A stretch of 24,751 nt of DNA, from the NCBI GenBank assembly GCA_002372465.1, contig DFGW01000198.1, positions 1-24,751 of the forward strand. Reading direction: 5' to 3'. Position 1 is the stretch's first letter. Each line of letters starts with the position of its first letter. The notes beneath the pieces are model-generated. The model was not told the origin of the DNA. It searched no databases and saw only the letters and a program-made list of their open reading frames with translations. This DNA is from Butyrivibrio sp. UBA3740. Lineage in GTDB: Bacteria > Bacillota > Clostridia > Lachnospirales > Lachnospiraceae. Made by a program: the position numbers and the translations under genes. This document shows positions 1 through 6,168 of this stretch, piece by piece.

Positions 1-16
1 CCGATTGTTCACGTTA

Positions 17-385
17 CTATATAACGCTCCGTTTCCCAGGTAAAAGAGCTTTAAACTGGGATTTCCTTGCTTCTATCCAATTCATCAACGCTTTTTTCAG
101 TAGAATCGAAGCAAGCCCCTGCTTTCGATGCTCAGGATCTACAGCCAGACAGCAGATCATGTTTCTGTTACGCGAAAACAGAAGCACCCCTACGACGGAT
201 TCTTTGTTAATAACACATAAAGCTTGCTTCTTACTCATGAACTTCAACACTGTCTGTTTATGTTCAGCTAAACTCTCTTCTGTTTCAAGACCGGGATAAT
301 TCCAGCCGACCTTTCGAACAAGTTGCATCCATGAATCAATACATGCGCTGTCTCCAAATGCTGCCTCAATATTGGTGCCTGTCAC
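17..385 (-). pseudogene. Broken GNAT-family N-acetyltransferase
   Basis: The reading frame gives 122 residues starting at a GTG. The middle (CCLAVDPEHRKQGLASILL) is the acetyl-CoA binding motif A of GNAT enzymes, and the stretch WNYPGLETEE is typical of a common Firmicutes GNAT group. Those proteins continue after the motif with a segment like 'LDRxRDITVxTFRE' and an 'RALYKKFGF' end. Here the frame instead runs into a short unrelated tail and stops. One frame over, positions 80-51 encode LDRSKEIPV followed by a stop, which is the expected family continuation. Loss of one T at about position 82 would explain this. The remaining C-terminal strand and helix are not recovered cleanly. The start overlaps the end of the neighbouring gene inside a short palindrome (374-386), so the N-terminus may also be altered. 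I am confident of the family, and fairly confident the gene is broken. Confidence 0.7.
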
Positions 386-1004
386 CGTGTATTCTTCTAA
401 CTACATGTGAAATAAGATCCTTATACTTAGCGCCAAACGCAGTTAATGGATATGAATCTCCCGTCCTTAATATACCATCCTGTTCATCGACAGTTGCTGA
501 TAATCGATACTTAGATATACCAATTCCAGACAATCGCGCAAGATTATCTTCTATGCCCTGATAATCTCCCACAAGATACTTAAAATCACTAATATACATC
601 TTATTGGTAACATCGCAATAATCTATAAACTCATCATAAGTAATCCTGCCATTCACCATGTTCAAAAACAAACATCCGAATATTTCAGTTCGAAATTGAT
701 CTATATCTTTTGACAGCAACGAAATAATGCGAATTACTTCCTGTTCACAAAACGCTTTATCTTCTAACAATTTCCTATATTCAGCCAGTCCTTCCTCATT
801 CAAATCACCCGACCTGAATCCATCCAGAAAAGCTTTGGTATTCTTCTGTATTTTATACTGTTCCAATTTTGAGCATATCTTAACCGCTTCTGCGAAAGTA
901 CTACCAAAAGAATAACCCACACAATCAAAAGCCCGTATAAACATGTCACAGATTTCGTCTTTAGGCATCAACTCGAATGAAGCATTCTCTTTTACGTTTT
1001 CCAT
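366..1004 (-). CDS. Hypothetical soluble protein, 212 aa
   Basis: I do not recognise a named family. The protein is predicted soluble, mostly alpha-helical and mildly acidic, with no signal peptide or membrane segment. Its C-terminal part contains the pattern LTAFGAKYKDLI, which resembles the 'FG..Y..L' ending seen in several small proteins of accessory regions; this is only a resemblance. The ATG has no Shine-Dalgarno at normal distance (AGAGGGGG lies about 19 nt upstream), so the start is uncertain. The last codons lie within the palindrome at 374-386 and overlap the GNAT remnant by 20 bases. The C-terminus IHGDRHQY may therefore come from an inserted element rather than the ancestral protein. 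It lies downstream of an unknown membrane protein and an RloAB-like pair, so a defence-island role is possible but not shown. Confidence 0.6.
   Translation of the reverse strand: MENVKENASFELMPKDEICDMFIRAFDCVGYSFGSTFAEAVKICSKLEQYKIQKNTKAFLDGFRSGDLNEEGLAEYRKLLEDKAFCEQEVIRIISLLSKDIDQFRTEIFGCLFLNMVNGRITYDEFIDYCDVTNKMYISDFKYLVGDYQGIEDNLARLSGIGISKYRLSATVDEQDGILRTGDSYPLTAFGAKYKDLISHVVRRIHGDRHQY
374..392. repeat. REP-like short palindromic element, copy 1
   Basis: The sequence GGTGCCTGTCACC is an imperfect palindrome followed by GTGTAT. The block GTG[C/T]CTGTCACCGTGTAT recurs at 2359-2376 with one mismatch. GGTG...CACC palindromes of this style occur as dispersed REP-like elements in Firmicutes; that link is an inference. 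This copy sits exactly where the hypothetical gene ends and the GNAT remnant begins. Confidence 0.4.
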
Positions 1005-1138
1005 ATAATGAACTATTGAACAAGCCCCCTCTCTTCTGCTCGGTCAGATTTCTTACCAAGTCATTTATGTGATTAAGAATCATTTCATAACACTCAATGC
1101 CTATCGCCATATTTAGAAAGATTTCATTCTAGGAGCTG

Positions 1139-2323
1139 TCAATCTTTCTCAACCCTGTCAAATTGCATTCTCTGCATTTTCATAGGTTCACTTACCACAA
1201 AAACATCATTAGTATTGATTTTAATCTCGTCATCACCAATATCGCATTGTTCCAATACGTATTTATTCCCATTACCGATAGCAATAACATAATTCTTCCC
1301 TCCGTCGCTCGTGACGTAAAAACTATCCATTGTATTAAGCTCGAACCCTCTCATCATCGGAAATAATATAGCAGCTGCTATCATTACATATACCACATAT
1401 CCAAGCATGCGCTTACACGCTTTATCCGAAACATATTTTTTTATGCCTTTTTCACGAATATGCTCGATGCGTTCCTGTAATATATACAATATGCTCTCGT
1501 AGAGATCCGTTTCAAATCTATGTTCTTCACTCTTTAAAAAATCATTATATATGACTTTAAATCTACCTTTTGTGTCACACCAGCCCCCAATATATGATCC
1601 TATCACAAAGGAAGCAGTAAGAATCGCCACTGAAGCCATCATATTCTTAATTCCAGCGGTACCAAAATCAAAATCTGTGCTTATCGTTATAATAAATGAT
1701 GATACCAGCACAGTCCCTAATCCTAATACAAGTTTCCTTCTGAAATACTTTTTAATTATTCTAAATGTCTTATTATATACTTTTTTGTATTTTCGAAACG
1801 CACTTATTTGCCGCTTTTGTTCTGCTATGACTTTCGTTAGCTGTTCTATATTATCTGCATTATCTATACTTTTATTTTCCCCACTCTTGAAGATCTTAAA
1901 TAATACAAACTGAATTTTAAGTCTCCTCAGTTTCCAATTTTCTCTTCTAATCTCTTTGTCATATTTTTTTATTTCTTTTTCGATAACATAGATTTTACAA
2001 CTATTTAAACAATAAACATCAAAAGCTCTTCTTAGTATGCTCTGCGCCACCACAGAAACAATAACCGAAAATAAATAAACGCCTGCTTTAATAGATGCAT
2101 GACTATCTTCCAGAACAAAACGTTCATCTATATTCCAATATCGACATTCGACTCGAGTTACCATCCAACTTACTACTCTTGAGCCGTAAATAATAAATGC
2201 TGCCAATAGGGATATTCCCGTCAACAATAATCCAAGTTTATCAACCAAAAAGTTTGTTATCCTGTATTCATATGTCTCGCTGATTTCTTCTCTCAATTCC
2301 TTAAGTACCGCTTCTTTTGTCAT
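1139..2323 (-). CDS. Multi-spanning membrane protein of unknown function, 394 aa
   Basis: I do not recognise the family. There are about five hydrophobic segments: roughly residues 27-55, 76-98, 197-217, 227-248 and 307-327. A Lys/Glu/Arg-rich region of about 90 residues (roughly 110-195) between the second and third segments is likely a cytoplasmic coiled coil. The last 60 residues are hydrophilic and rich in beta-forming residues (for example YVLEQCDIGDDEIKINTND), so they may be a small soluble domain. AGGGGG lies about 11 nt upstream of the ATG. The gene is flanked by two copies of a short repeat (374-392 and 2359-2376) and sits beside an RloAB-like pair. A membrane effector in a defence locus is one possibility, with no direct evidence. 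Confidence 0.65.
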   Translation of the reverse strand: MTKEAVLKELREEISETYEYRITNFLVDKLGLLLTGISLLAAFIIYGSRVVSWMVTRVECRYWNIDERFVLEDSHASIKAGVYLFSVIVSVVAQSILRRAFDVYCLNSCKIYVIEKEIKKYDKEIRRENWKLRRLKIQFVLFKIFKSGENKSIDNADNIEQLTKVIAEQKRQISAFRKYKKVYNKTFRIIKKYFRRKLVLGLGTVLVSSFIITISTDFDFGTAGIKNMMASVAILTASFVIGSYIGGWCDTKGRFKVIYNDFLKSEEHRFETDLYESILYILQERIEHIREKGIKKYVSDKACKRMLGYVVYVMIAAAILFPMMRGFELNTMDSFYVTSDGGKNYVIAIGNGNKYVLEQCDIGDDEIKINTNDVFVVSEPMKMQRMQFDRVEKD

Positions 2324-2358
2324 TCAAATATAATCCCCCTTTAACAAAACAGATATTA

Positions 2359-2376
2359 GTGTCTGTCACCGTGTAT
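2359..2376. repeat. REP-like short palindromic element, copy 2
   Basis: This matches 375-392 with a single mismatch (GTGTCTGTCACCGTGTAT). It lies in the 197-bp gap upstream of the membrane protein gene and downstream of the RloB-like gene. I see no other convincing signal in that gap. Confidence 0.4.
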
Positions 2377-2520
2377 GAACTGGTTCTATTAGCGAATAAA
2401 CCTGTTCTGTCTTACTTCTCTTCCCAAAATAATGCTATTCGAAGACTTACACACTTTATTTTCAATTCCTCCCATTTCTATGATCAATAATCCCCTATCA
2501 AAGTAAACTATAGCCTATAA

Positions 2521-3228
2521 TTAATTCTGCTCCAGAAAAAATCTCTGAATATCTTCCGGGAGATACTTCACCAGTTCTTCCACAAGTTCATATACTTTTG
2601 TTCCGGGCGCGATCATTGTTGGTGCCATCCCTTGGTGTTCGTTGATGATTCGCTTAGCATATCTGATTGCAAGCCTTGGATTACCATGTTCTAACAAAAT
2701 ATCAAATATGTTTTCCATGTTCTTTGCATATTTGCCAAGATTTAGTTCCGAGAACTTACTATTCAAAAACTCAATATATTCCGTTCTATGATTGTTTGAA
2801 GTATAGTACGAAAAATGTAACAAGAACCAAAATTCAATGCATTCATTGCTCCAAGCCACGTGATACTGTACATCTTGATTCTGAGAATTTAGTACCTCTG
2901 CTCTCTCAAGAACACCATTAAATCTTTCAGCCGGAAAGCTGTCTTTATCATAAACGCACCATATCTGCCCTTTGGTTATTCCATTTTTCCTAACATAATC
3001 CTCCGCTTGACCTATGACACGCATGGTTTCTGCACCGCATGGCTCAATCTCAATCAACACCATGTCTTTGTATATAGGGTTGGATTCAATATACCTTTTA
3101 AAGCCGTTAAAATACTGCGGTTCTGTTTGTTGCCCTTCGCAGAAAATATAATATCGAAATTCTTTCTGCTCCAGATACTCTGTCCGCCTCTTCTTTTTCC
3201 AGGCCTCCATTCCTGCTTTCTTTGGCAT
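2521..3228 (-). CDS. rloB: RloB-like TOPRIM-fold protein (AbiLii-like), partner of the ATPase
   Basis: The 235-residue protein has the RloB family signature. FCEGQQTEPQYFNGF gives the conserved glutamate strand near residue 30, and WCVYDKDSF gives the DxD-type acidic motif. Together they fit the Toprim-like arrangement (E then DxD) of metal-dependent nucleases. ECIEFWFLLHF is another family block. The chosen ATG at 3228 overlaps the stop of the upstream ATPase gene as TAATG. GGAG sits 9 nt before it, so translation is probably coupled and the two proteins are likely made together. RloA/RloB pairs are found in restriction-modification and phage-defence loci, and the lactococcal abortive-infection system AbiL has this ATPase plus RloB-like layout; I recall that link rather than computing it. 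The metal-dependent nuclease role is inferred from the fold. Confidence 0.85.
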   Translation of the reverse strand: MPKKAGMEAWKKKRRTEYLEQKEFRYYIFCEGQQTEPQYFNGFKRYIESNPIYKDMVLIEIEPCGAETMRVIGQAEDYVRKNGITKGQIWCVYDKDSFPAERFNGVLERAEVLNSQNQDVQYHVAWSNECIEFWFLLHFSYYTSNNHRTEYIEFLNSKFSELNLGKYAKNMENIFDILLEHGNPRLAIRYAKRIINEHQGMAPTMIAPGTKVYELVEELVKYLPEDIQRFFLEQN

Positions 3229-4448
3229 TAAATCACGCTCCAATCTATAATTTTCTTTAGATATGGATCAGCGCCATATTTCCCCTCAAGATACTGTTTA
3301 TCAAATTTAGCATCTTTTCTAACTGATGTTCCATCAGGATTCTTAAACTCAACAAGTGAATACAGCTTTGAATTCTGCTCATTTCCCTTTGCAACAAACC
3401 ATATTTCATCTCTTCTGAACACTTCACTGTTCATGGTCGATAAATCATGTGAAGTAAAGATAAGCTGAGCCCCATGCTTGTTTACTTCGAAATTGTTGTA
3501 TAGCATTATTATATGTTTCAGCAAAACCGGGTGTATTTTGGCATCAAGTTCATCAATAACAAGCGTAGTTCCCTTTGTCAGACTATCAGCAATAAATGGC
3601 AATAGTCCAAATAGCTTTTTTGTACCACTAGATTCCTCTTCAAGATTTATTTCATAAACATTGCCAGTCACATTATGCTTTGTATATACCTGAATATCAC
3701 CATTTTCACGTTTCTCAACTTTAAAGTCTTCAATATCTAAATCCATCTCACGTATCATGTTAAGAATCAGTTCTTTAATGTCTGCAGAATTAGCTATTGC
3801 AAGTCTCAACTCCTGCATAGGGCTTCCATAATTCAAGAAACGAATTCCATTCTCAAACCAACTTATACAGTTATCCACTACTTCGTTCTTCCTATAAGTA
3901 ATACCAAGATACGATAAAAGAGGTAATGTATCTGATATGTCTTGGCTTACTTTTAATCTGGCAAATCCATCTCCCATGGATATTTTCCCATCTTCTCTTT
4001 CGAAAATCTCAGTAGTTCGGTTTGTTTCTACTTTACGCATAGAAAGACTTTCGTATACTATCGTTTCTCCCAATACATGAATAATATACCGATACTCTGC
4101 TTTCTCCGTCAGAAAAAACACTTCAAATTCAGTAGGGCTATTCTTGCTTTCTTCATTAAATGCAAATGGTACTATCTCGTAATTCCTAACACGTAGTCTA
4201 TTTTGTGCATCAGCCTCAGTAGCATACAGTGGTCGAAGTACTTTTAATTCCAATGAGTGTAATGCCTGTAATACATTAGATTTTCCTCCACCATTCGGGC
4301 CATATATAGCCGCGACAGGCAAAATACTTTCATTATTGCTTGCCTTTATCACACGATCAGCGTGCTCAGTTATAGCTGTCGCCTGCATATCAAAAGTCAT
4401 TTCATCCTTTATACTTTTATAATTTTTTACAGAAAACTGGCTTAACAT
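3228..4448 (-). CDS. rloA: RloA-like AAA/ABC-type ATPase (AbiLi-like) of a defence pair
   Basis: The 406-residue ATPase belongs to the OLD/SMC-like AAA_15/AAA_21 group. It opens with FSVKNYKSIKDEMTFDM, typical of these proteins. Walker A is GPNGGGKS (residues 50-57), the signature-like motif is ESSGTKK (272-278), Walker B is LVIDELDA (296-303), and the switch histidine lies in FTSHD (331-335). All catalytic residues are present and the length is normal. GGAGGG lies 6 nt before the ATG. The gene overlaps the RloB-like gene by one base, so ATPase and TOPRIM-like functions that OLD nucleases carry in one chain are split between two here. Its promoter region contains a perfect 17-bp inverted repeat (4450-4498), which suggests tight control. 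A role in phage defence is inferred from the family pairing. Confidence 0.88.
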   Translation of the reverse strand: MLSQFSVKNYKSIKDEMTFDMQATAITEHADRVIKASNNESILPVAAIYGPNGGGKSNVLQALHSLELKVLRPLYATEADAQNRLRVRNYEIVPFAFNEESKNSPTEFEVFFLTEKAEYRYIIHVLGETIVYESLSMRKVETNRTTEIFEREDGKISMGDGFARLKVSQDISDTLPLLSYLGITYRKNEVVDNCISWFENGIRFLNYGSPMQELRLAIANSADIKELILNMIREMDLDIEDFKVEKRENGDIQVYTKHNVTGNVYEINLEEESSGTKKLFGLLPFIADSLTKGTTLVIDELDAKIHPVLLKHIIMLYNNFEVNKHGAQLIFTSHDLSTMNSEVFRRDEIWFVAKGNEQNSKLYSLVEFKNPDGTSVRKDAKFDKQYLEGKYGADPYLKKIIDWSVI

Positions 4449-4449
4449 A

Positions 4450-4498
4450 ACAAACCCTCCAATCTAAGAATAGTATATTCCTAGATTGGAGGGTTTGT
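4450..4498 (-). promoter_or_regulatory. Promoter with 17-bp inverted-repeat operator before the rloA-like gene
   Basis: On the minus strand a -35 TTTACA (4501-4496), an 18-bp spacer and a -10 TATACT (4477-4472) form a good sigma-A promoter. It would start transcription near 4465, about 17 nt before the ATG. Two perfect 17-nt inverted arms overlap it: 4482-4498 covers part of the -35 and the spacer, and 4450-4466 covers the start site and the GGAGGG ribosome site. The loop is 15 bp, and the arm centres are 32 bp apart, about three DNA turns. The layout fits a repressor operator. If transcription began further upstream, the same arms would fold and hide the ribosome site. Confidence 0.65.
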
Positions 4499-4505
4499 AA
4501 ATATA

Positions 4506-4526
4506 ATATGAGATTTTTTCTCATAT
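4506..4526. repeat. Short AT-rich hairpin upstream of the rloA-like promoter
   Basis: ATATGAGA (4506-4513) and TCTCATAT (4519-4526) are perfect 8-bp arms around five T residues. The hairpin lies just upstream of the -35 of the promoter at 4450-4501. It could be a second regulator site or a worn terminator; no T-run follows the stem. Confidence 0.35.
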
Positions 4527-4570
4527 ATTACATCGCAGTCCTTGTTTTGGTTCGTTTTGGTGCGCTTTTG

Positions 4571-4604
4571 CTAGATTTCTAGATCGATTTCTAGATTTCT
4601 AGAT
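4571..4604. repeat. CTAGATTTCTAGAT direct repeats
   Basis: The 14-bp word CTAGATTTCTAGAT occurs at 4571-4584 and 4591-4604, 20 bp apart, with a further ATTTCTAGAT half-copy between them. It lies at the decayed end of the resolvase remnant. Function unknown; simple repeat expansion in non-coding DNA is likely. Confidence 0.5.
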
Positions 4605-4886
4605 TCATAGATAAATTCAGAAAAAAGCTCTTTTCATGTATCCAGTAGAGGCATGTCAAGAACGACGATGTATGCGGAGGCAGTCTATACTCTGGATGAA
4701 GATTACATCACCTCCCTGGAGACTCTGTAACATTTTACGGTACTGTGTGCGGTTGAAATCCTTGCCCGACTGTTTGTCCAGGTAGATATTGCTCTCTTCG
4801 ATGCCTTCTTTTCTGAGAGCGACCATCTGTCTCGCCTCGTTCTGCTCCCTGTGACTGACACGTGCATAGCCAACTAATCTTGCCAT
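4605..4886 (-). pseudogene. Decayed serine recombinase (resolvase/invertase family)
   Basis: The intact N-terminal part, from an ATG at 4886 with AAGGAG upstream, reads MARLVGYARVSHREQN, with the catalytic serine at residue 11 in YARVS. It continues through QGGDVIFIQSID, the normal start of the conserved SxDRLGR region. There the frame breaks (SIDCLRIHRRS, then stop). Another frame at about 4675-4635 encodes AYIVVLDMPLLDT, the next conserved block of resolvases, then a stop, then KELFSEF, close to the usual 'RKGKDLLGTF'. About 20 residues between the blocks are missing, and no C-terminal DNA-binding domain is found. The gene is therefore a dead remnant with an internal deletion, a frameshift and a stop. 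It marks a past mobile element beside the defence genes. Confidence 0.8.
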
Positions 4887-4951
4887 AATGATAAGCTCCT
4901 TTCCTTTTGAAAACATGTTGTTTCATAAGGGATATCGGAGGGGAGACGGGC

Positions 4952-4986
4952 AAAAAGAAAACCACCTGTCGATGGTGGCAGGTGGT
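4952..4986 (-). terminator. Rho-independent terminator after rpn copy 1
   Basis: Arms ACCACCTG (4961-4968) and CAGGTGGT (4979-4986) form a hairpin. On the minus strand it is followed by a T-rich run (TTTTCTTTTT). It begins 11 bp after the rpn stop codon. Related hairpins follow the other two rpn genes. Confidence 0.8.
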
Positions 4987-4996
4987 TGGTGAATTG

Positions 4997-5275
4997 TTAT
5001 TTGTTCTTTGAGTATTCCTCGAAGAGTTGGTTAAGAAAGTCTGGGTCATCAATGGCACGAAGAATATCGTCCTCGCGATGACATTCTTTGAGCCACGAGA
5101 AGAGATCGGTGGTATTATTGACACCGGTTGTGATGCCGGAATTGAGGCCTGTGCCATAGCCAGAATCATAACCGGAGTTATAGCCGGAATCATAGCCGGA
5201 ATTATAGCCGGAATTGTAGCTTTCCTCTTTTTCGTATTGGATGTGCCTTTCGGCTGAGTATTCAATTATAGCCAC
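4997..5275 (-). CDS. Candidate intragenic antitoxin RpnS of copy 1 (internal GTG start)
   Basis: Within the rpn gene, codon 242 is an in-frame GTG (5275-5273), preceded by a perfect GGAGG (5288-5284) with an 8-nt gap. This is a better ribosome site than the gene's own start has. Initiation here would give a 92-residue protein of helix, eight Y[N/D]SG-type repeats and a conserved tail. Rpn genes are known to encode such a small C-terminal inhibitor (RpnS), which dimerises through a helix region with four-residue repeats of variable number. The site is conserved in the duplicate gene (6399). The codons under the GGAGG encode Arg-Glu-Glu-Val, so the match could in principle come from protein constraint. 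Position, spacing and conservation together make an internal start likely. Confidence 0.65.
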   Translation of the reverse strand: MAIIEYSAERHIQYEKEESYNSGYNSGYDSGYNSGYDSGYGTGLNSGITTGVNNTTDLFSWLKECHREDDILRAIDDPDFLNQLFEEYSKNK

Positions 5276-5998
5276 TTCAGTAACCTCCTCTCTGTACTCA
5301 ATAAAGAAGCTCTTTAGGATGTCTTCTTTAATGCACTCATCAATAGCAGTATTGATCGCAGCTGCTAAAATTCCTTTCATCACTTCACTGTTATCAGCAA
5401 GAAGTTTTACAGGAGTTGAGTGAGTTTCATCATATTTTGTGATGCTTTTCTCCCTATATTTTCTCACTTTTGAGACAAATTTGGAATACCCGTTTAAGGT
5501 CTGACAGGCTTCCATCAGCTCTTTATTGTGGCCTTCATTTACGTTCAGGCATGTGACCACAAGTTCAATCGAAGGATCTTCAACGGGGCGCTGAAACAGT
5601 TCTGATAATCTGTAGGTAACTGTGTCCTCCATATCTGACACTCCATTGTAGAACATGTAGAACCTCGGTGCCGGGATACGCACAGGATTAGAGCTATAGG
5701 TCTTTTCCTGTGGGATAATATCCTTGTATGTTGCAGCCACGTAGTAAAGGTCACGCAGGGGAATATTGGGGCACTTACTGGCCTGGTGCTCAAACAGGTT
5801 CAGTTCAAAGTCAATGATGAAAGACAGGTCGTTCTTCATTTTCAGATAGGTTTCGCCCTCGAGCGTAGTGATCTCCAGATCATCAGGGTTTGTGTAGGAT
5901 GTCCCGTTGATGGCGTTGTAGAGTTCTAGAAGATACAGCTTGTTATTAAACAGCATCTTGAAAACTGTATCCTTATAGTTTCTGGTTTCAATTTGCAT
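4997..5998 (-). CDS. Rpn-family PD-(D/E)XK nuclease, tandem copy 1 (RpnL-like toxin)
   Basis: The 333-residue protein belongs to the Rpn family of recombination-promoting nucleases, often labelled putative transposases. The nuclease domain (about residues 1-190) starts NYKDTVFKMLF and carries the PD-(D/E)XK core as D57 plus the E-x-Q block FEHQAS (E70, Q72), then PLRDLYYVAATY. The C-terminal part begins near residue 242 and contains eight four-residue repeats of type Y[N/D]SG (261-292), then a conserved tail (FSWLKE...RAIDDP). It starts at an ATG with AAAGGAG upstream and ends at a strong terminator. Copy 2 (6169-7122) differs in only two of the first 260 residues but clearly in the tail. In E. 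coli, Rpn proteins are toxic anti-phage nucleases inhibited by their separately translated C-terminal domain. The same arrangement appears here; toxicity and defence are inferred. Confidence 0.85.
   Translation of the reverse strand: MQIETRNYKDTVFKMLFNNKLYLLELYNAINGTSYTNPDDLEITTLEGETYLKMKNDLSFIIDFELNLFEHQASKCPNIPLRDLYYVAATYKDIIPQEKTYSSNPVRIPAPRFYMFYNGVSDMEDTVTYRLSELFQRPVEDPSIELVVTCLNVNEGHNKELMEACQTLNGYSKFVSKVRKYREKSITKYDETHSTPVKLLADNSEVMKGILAAAINTAIDECIKEDILKSFFIEYREEVTEVAIIEYSAERHIQYEKEESYNSGYNSGYDSGYNSGYDSGYGTGLNSGITTGVNNTTDLFSWLKECHREDDILRAIDDPDFLNQLFEEYSKNK
5123..5218 (-). repeat. Eight 12-bp units encoding a tetrapeptide array in rpn copy 1
   Basis: Residues 261-292 read YNSG, YNSG, YDSG, YNSG, YDSG, YGTG, LNSG, ITTG. 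The units are near-identical 12-mers at DNA level (repeated TATAGCCGGAAT on the plus strand), so they can expand or contract by slippage without breaking the frame. Copy 2 has four units. The difference of 16 residues equals the whole length difference between the two proteins. Confidence 0.85.
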
Positions 5999-6054
5999 AT
6001 AAATCTCCTTTTATTGATTAGTTCTTCTACTGCTTGTAAGCTTGCAGGAAAATA

Positions 6055-6067
6055 TGGCGACAGGCCA
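6055..6067. promoter_or_regulatory. Inverted element TGGCGACAGGCCA upstream of rpn copy 1
   Basis: TGGC...GCCA arms flank five bases, 57 bp before the rpn start. Close relatives lie upstream of the other two rpn genes at 7189-7201 (TGGCGATAGGCCA) and 8585-8597 (TGGCGATACGCCA). It may be a shared regulator site or an RNA hairpin. I see no convincing promoter around it. Confidence 0.4.
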
Positions 6068-6088
6068 TGATATGAGGTCTCAGGAAGT

Positions 6089-6109
6089 GGTGCCAGAGAT
6101 ATTGGCACC
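6089..6109. repeat. Palindrome GGTGCCA-N7-TGGCACC between rpn genes, copy 1
   Basis: Seven-bp perfect arms (6089-6095, 6103-6109) are nested inside outer arms CAGGAA (6081-6086) and TTCCTG (6116-6121), giving a strong cruciform-type structure. The same element occurs at 7223-7243, so it was part of the duplicated unit. Confidence 0.6.
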
Positions 6110-6123
6110 GAAAAGTTCCTGAC

Positions 6124-6158
6124 CAAAAGAAACCACCTGTCGATGATGGGACAGGTGG
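6124..6158 (-). terminator. Rho-independent terminator after rpn copy 2
   Basis: Perfect 9-bp arms CCACCTGTC (6133-6141) and GACAGGTGG (6150-6158) are followed on the minus strand by TTTCTTTT. The stem begins 11 bp after the stop codon of the upstream rpn gene, so each rpn gene seems to be its own transcription unit. Confidence 0.85.
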
Positions 6159-6168
6159 GGTGAGATTG

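Noticed and set aside
961..1110. Possible 49-residue minus-strand ORF overlapping the start of the 212-residue gene
   Set aside because: There is no ribosome site before its ATG and the product is not recognisable. It may be a fragment of a lost gene.
1139..2323. Membrane protein as a transposon-encoded or phage holin-type protein
   Set aside because: The length, coiled coil and C-terminal soluble domain do not fit holins, and no phage genes are nearby.
4450..4498. Invertible promoter flanked by inverted repeats (phase switch)
   Set aside because: The segment between the arms is only 15 bp, too short for a recombinase-driven inversion, and the only recombinase nearby is dead.
4449..4604. 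Retron-type non-coding RNA next to the OLD-like ATPase
   Set aside because: No reverse transcriptase gene is present, and the hairpins are short and better explained as promoter or operator sites.
5123..5218. Regular short repeats as a possible CRISPR array
   Set aside because: Units are 12 bp, in frame, without spacers, and encode a clear tetrapeptide array.
5027..5257. Plus-strand open frame opposite the rpn tail, rich in GIIAG repeats
   Set aside because: It is a shadow of the 12-bp units that encode the tetrapeptides on the minus strand. It has no ribosome site.
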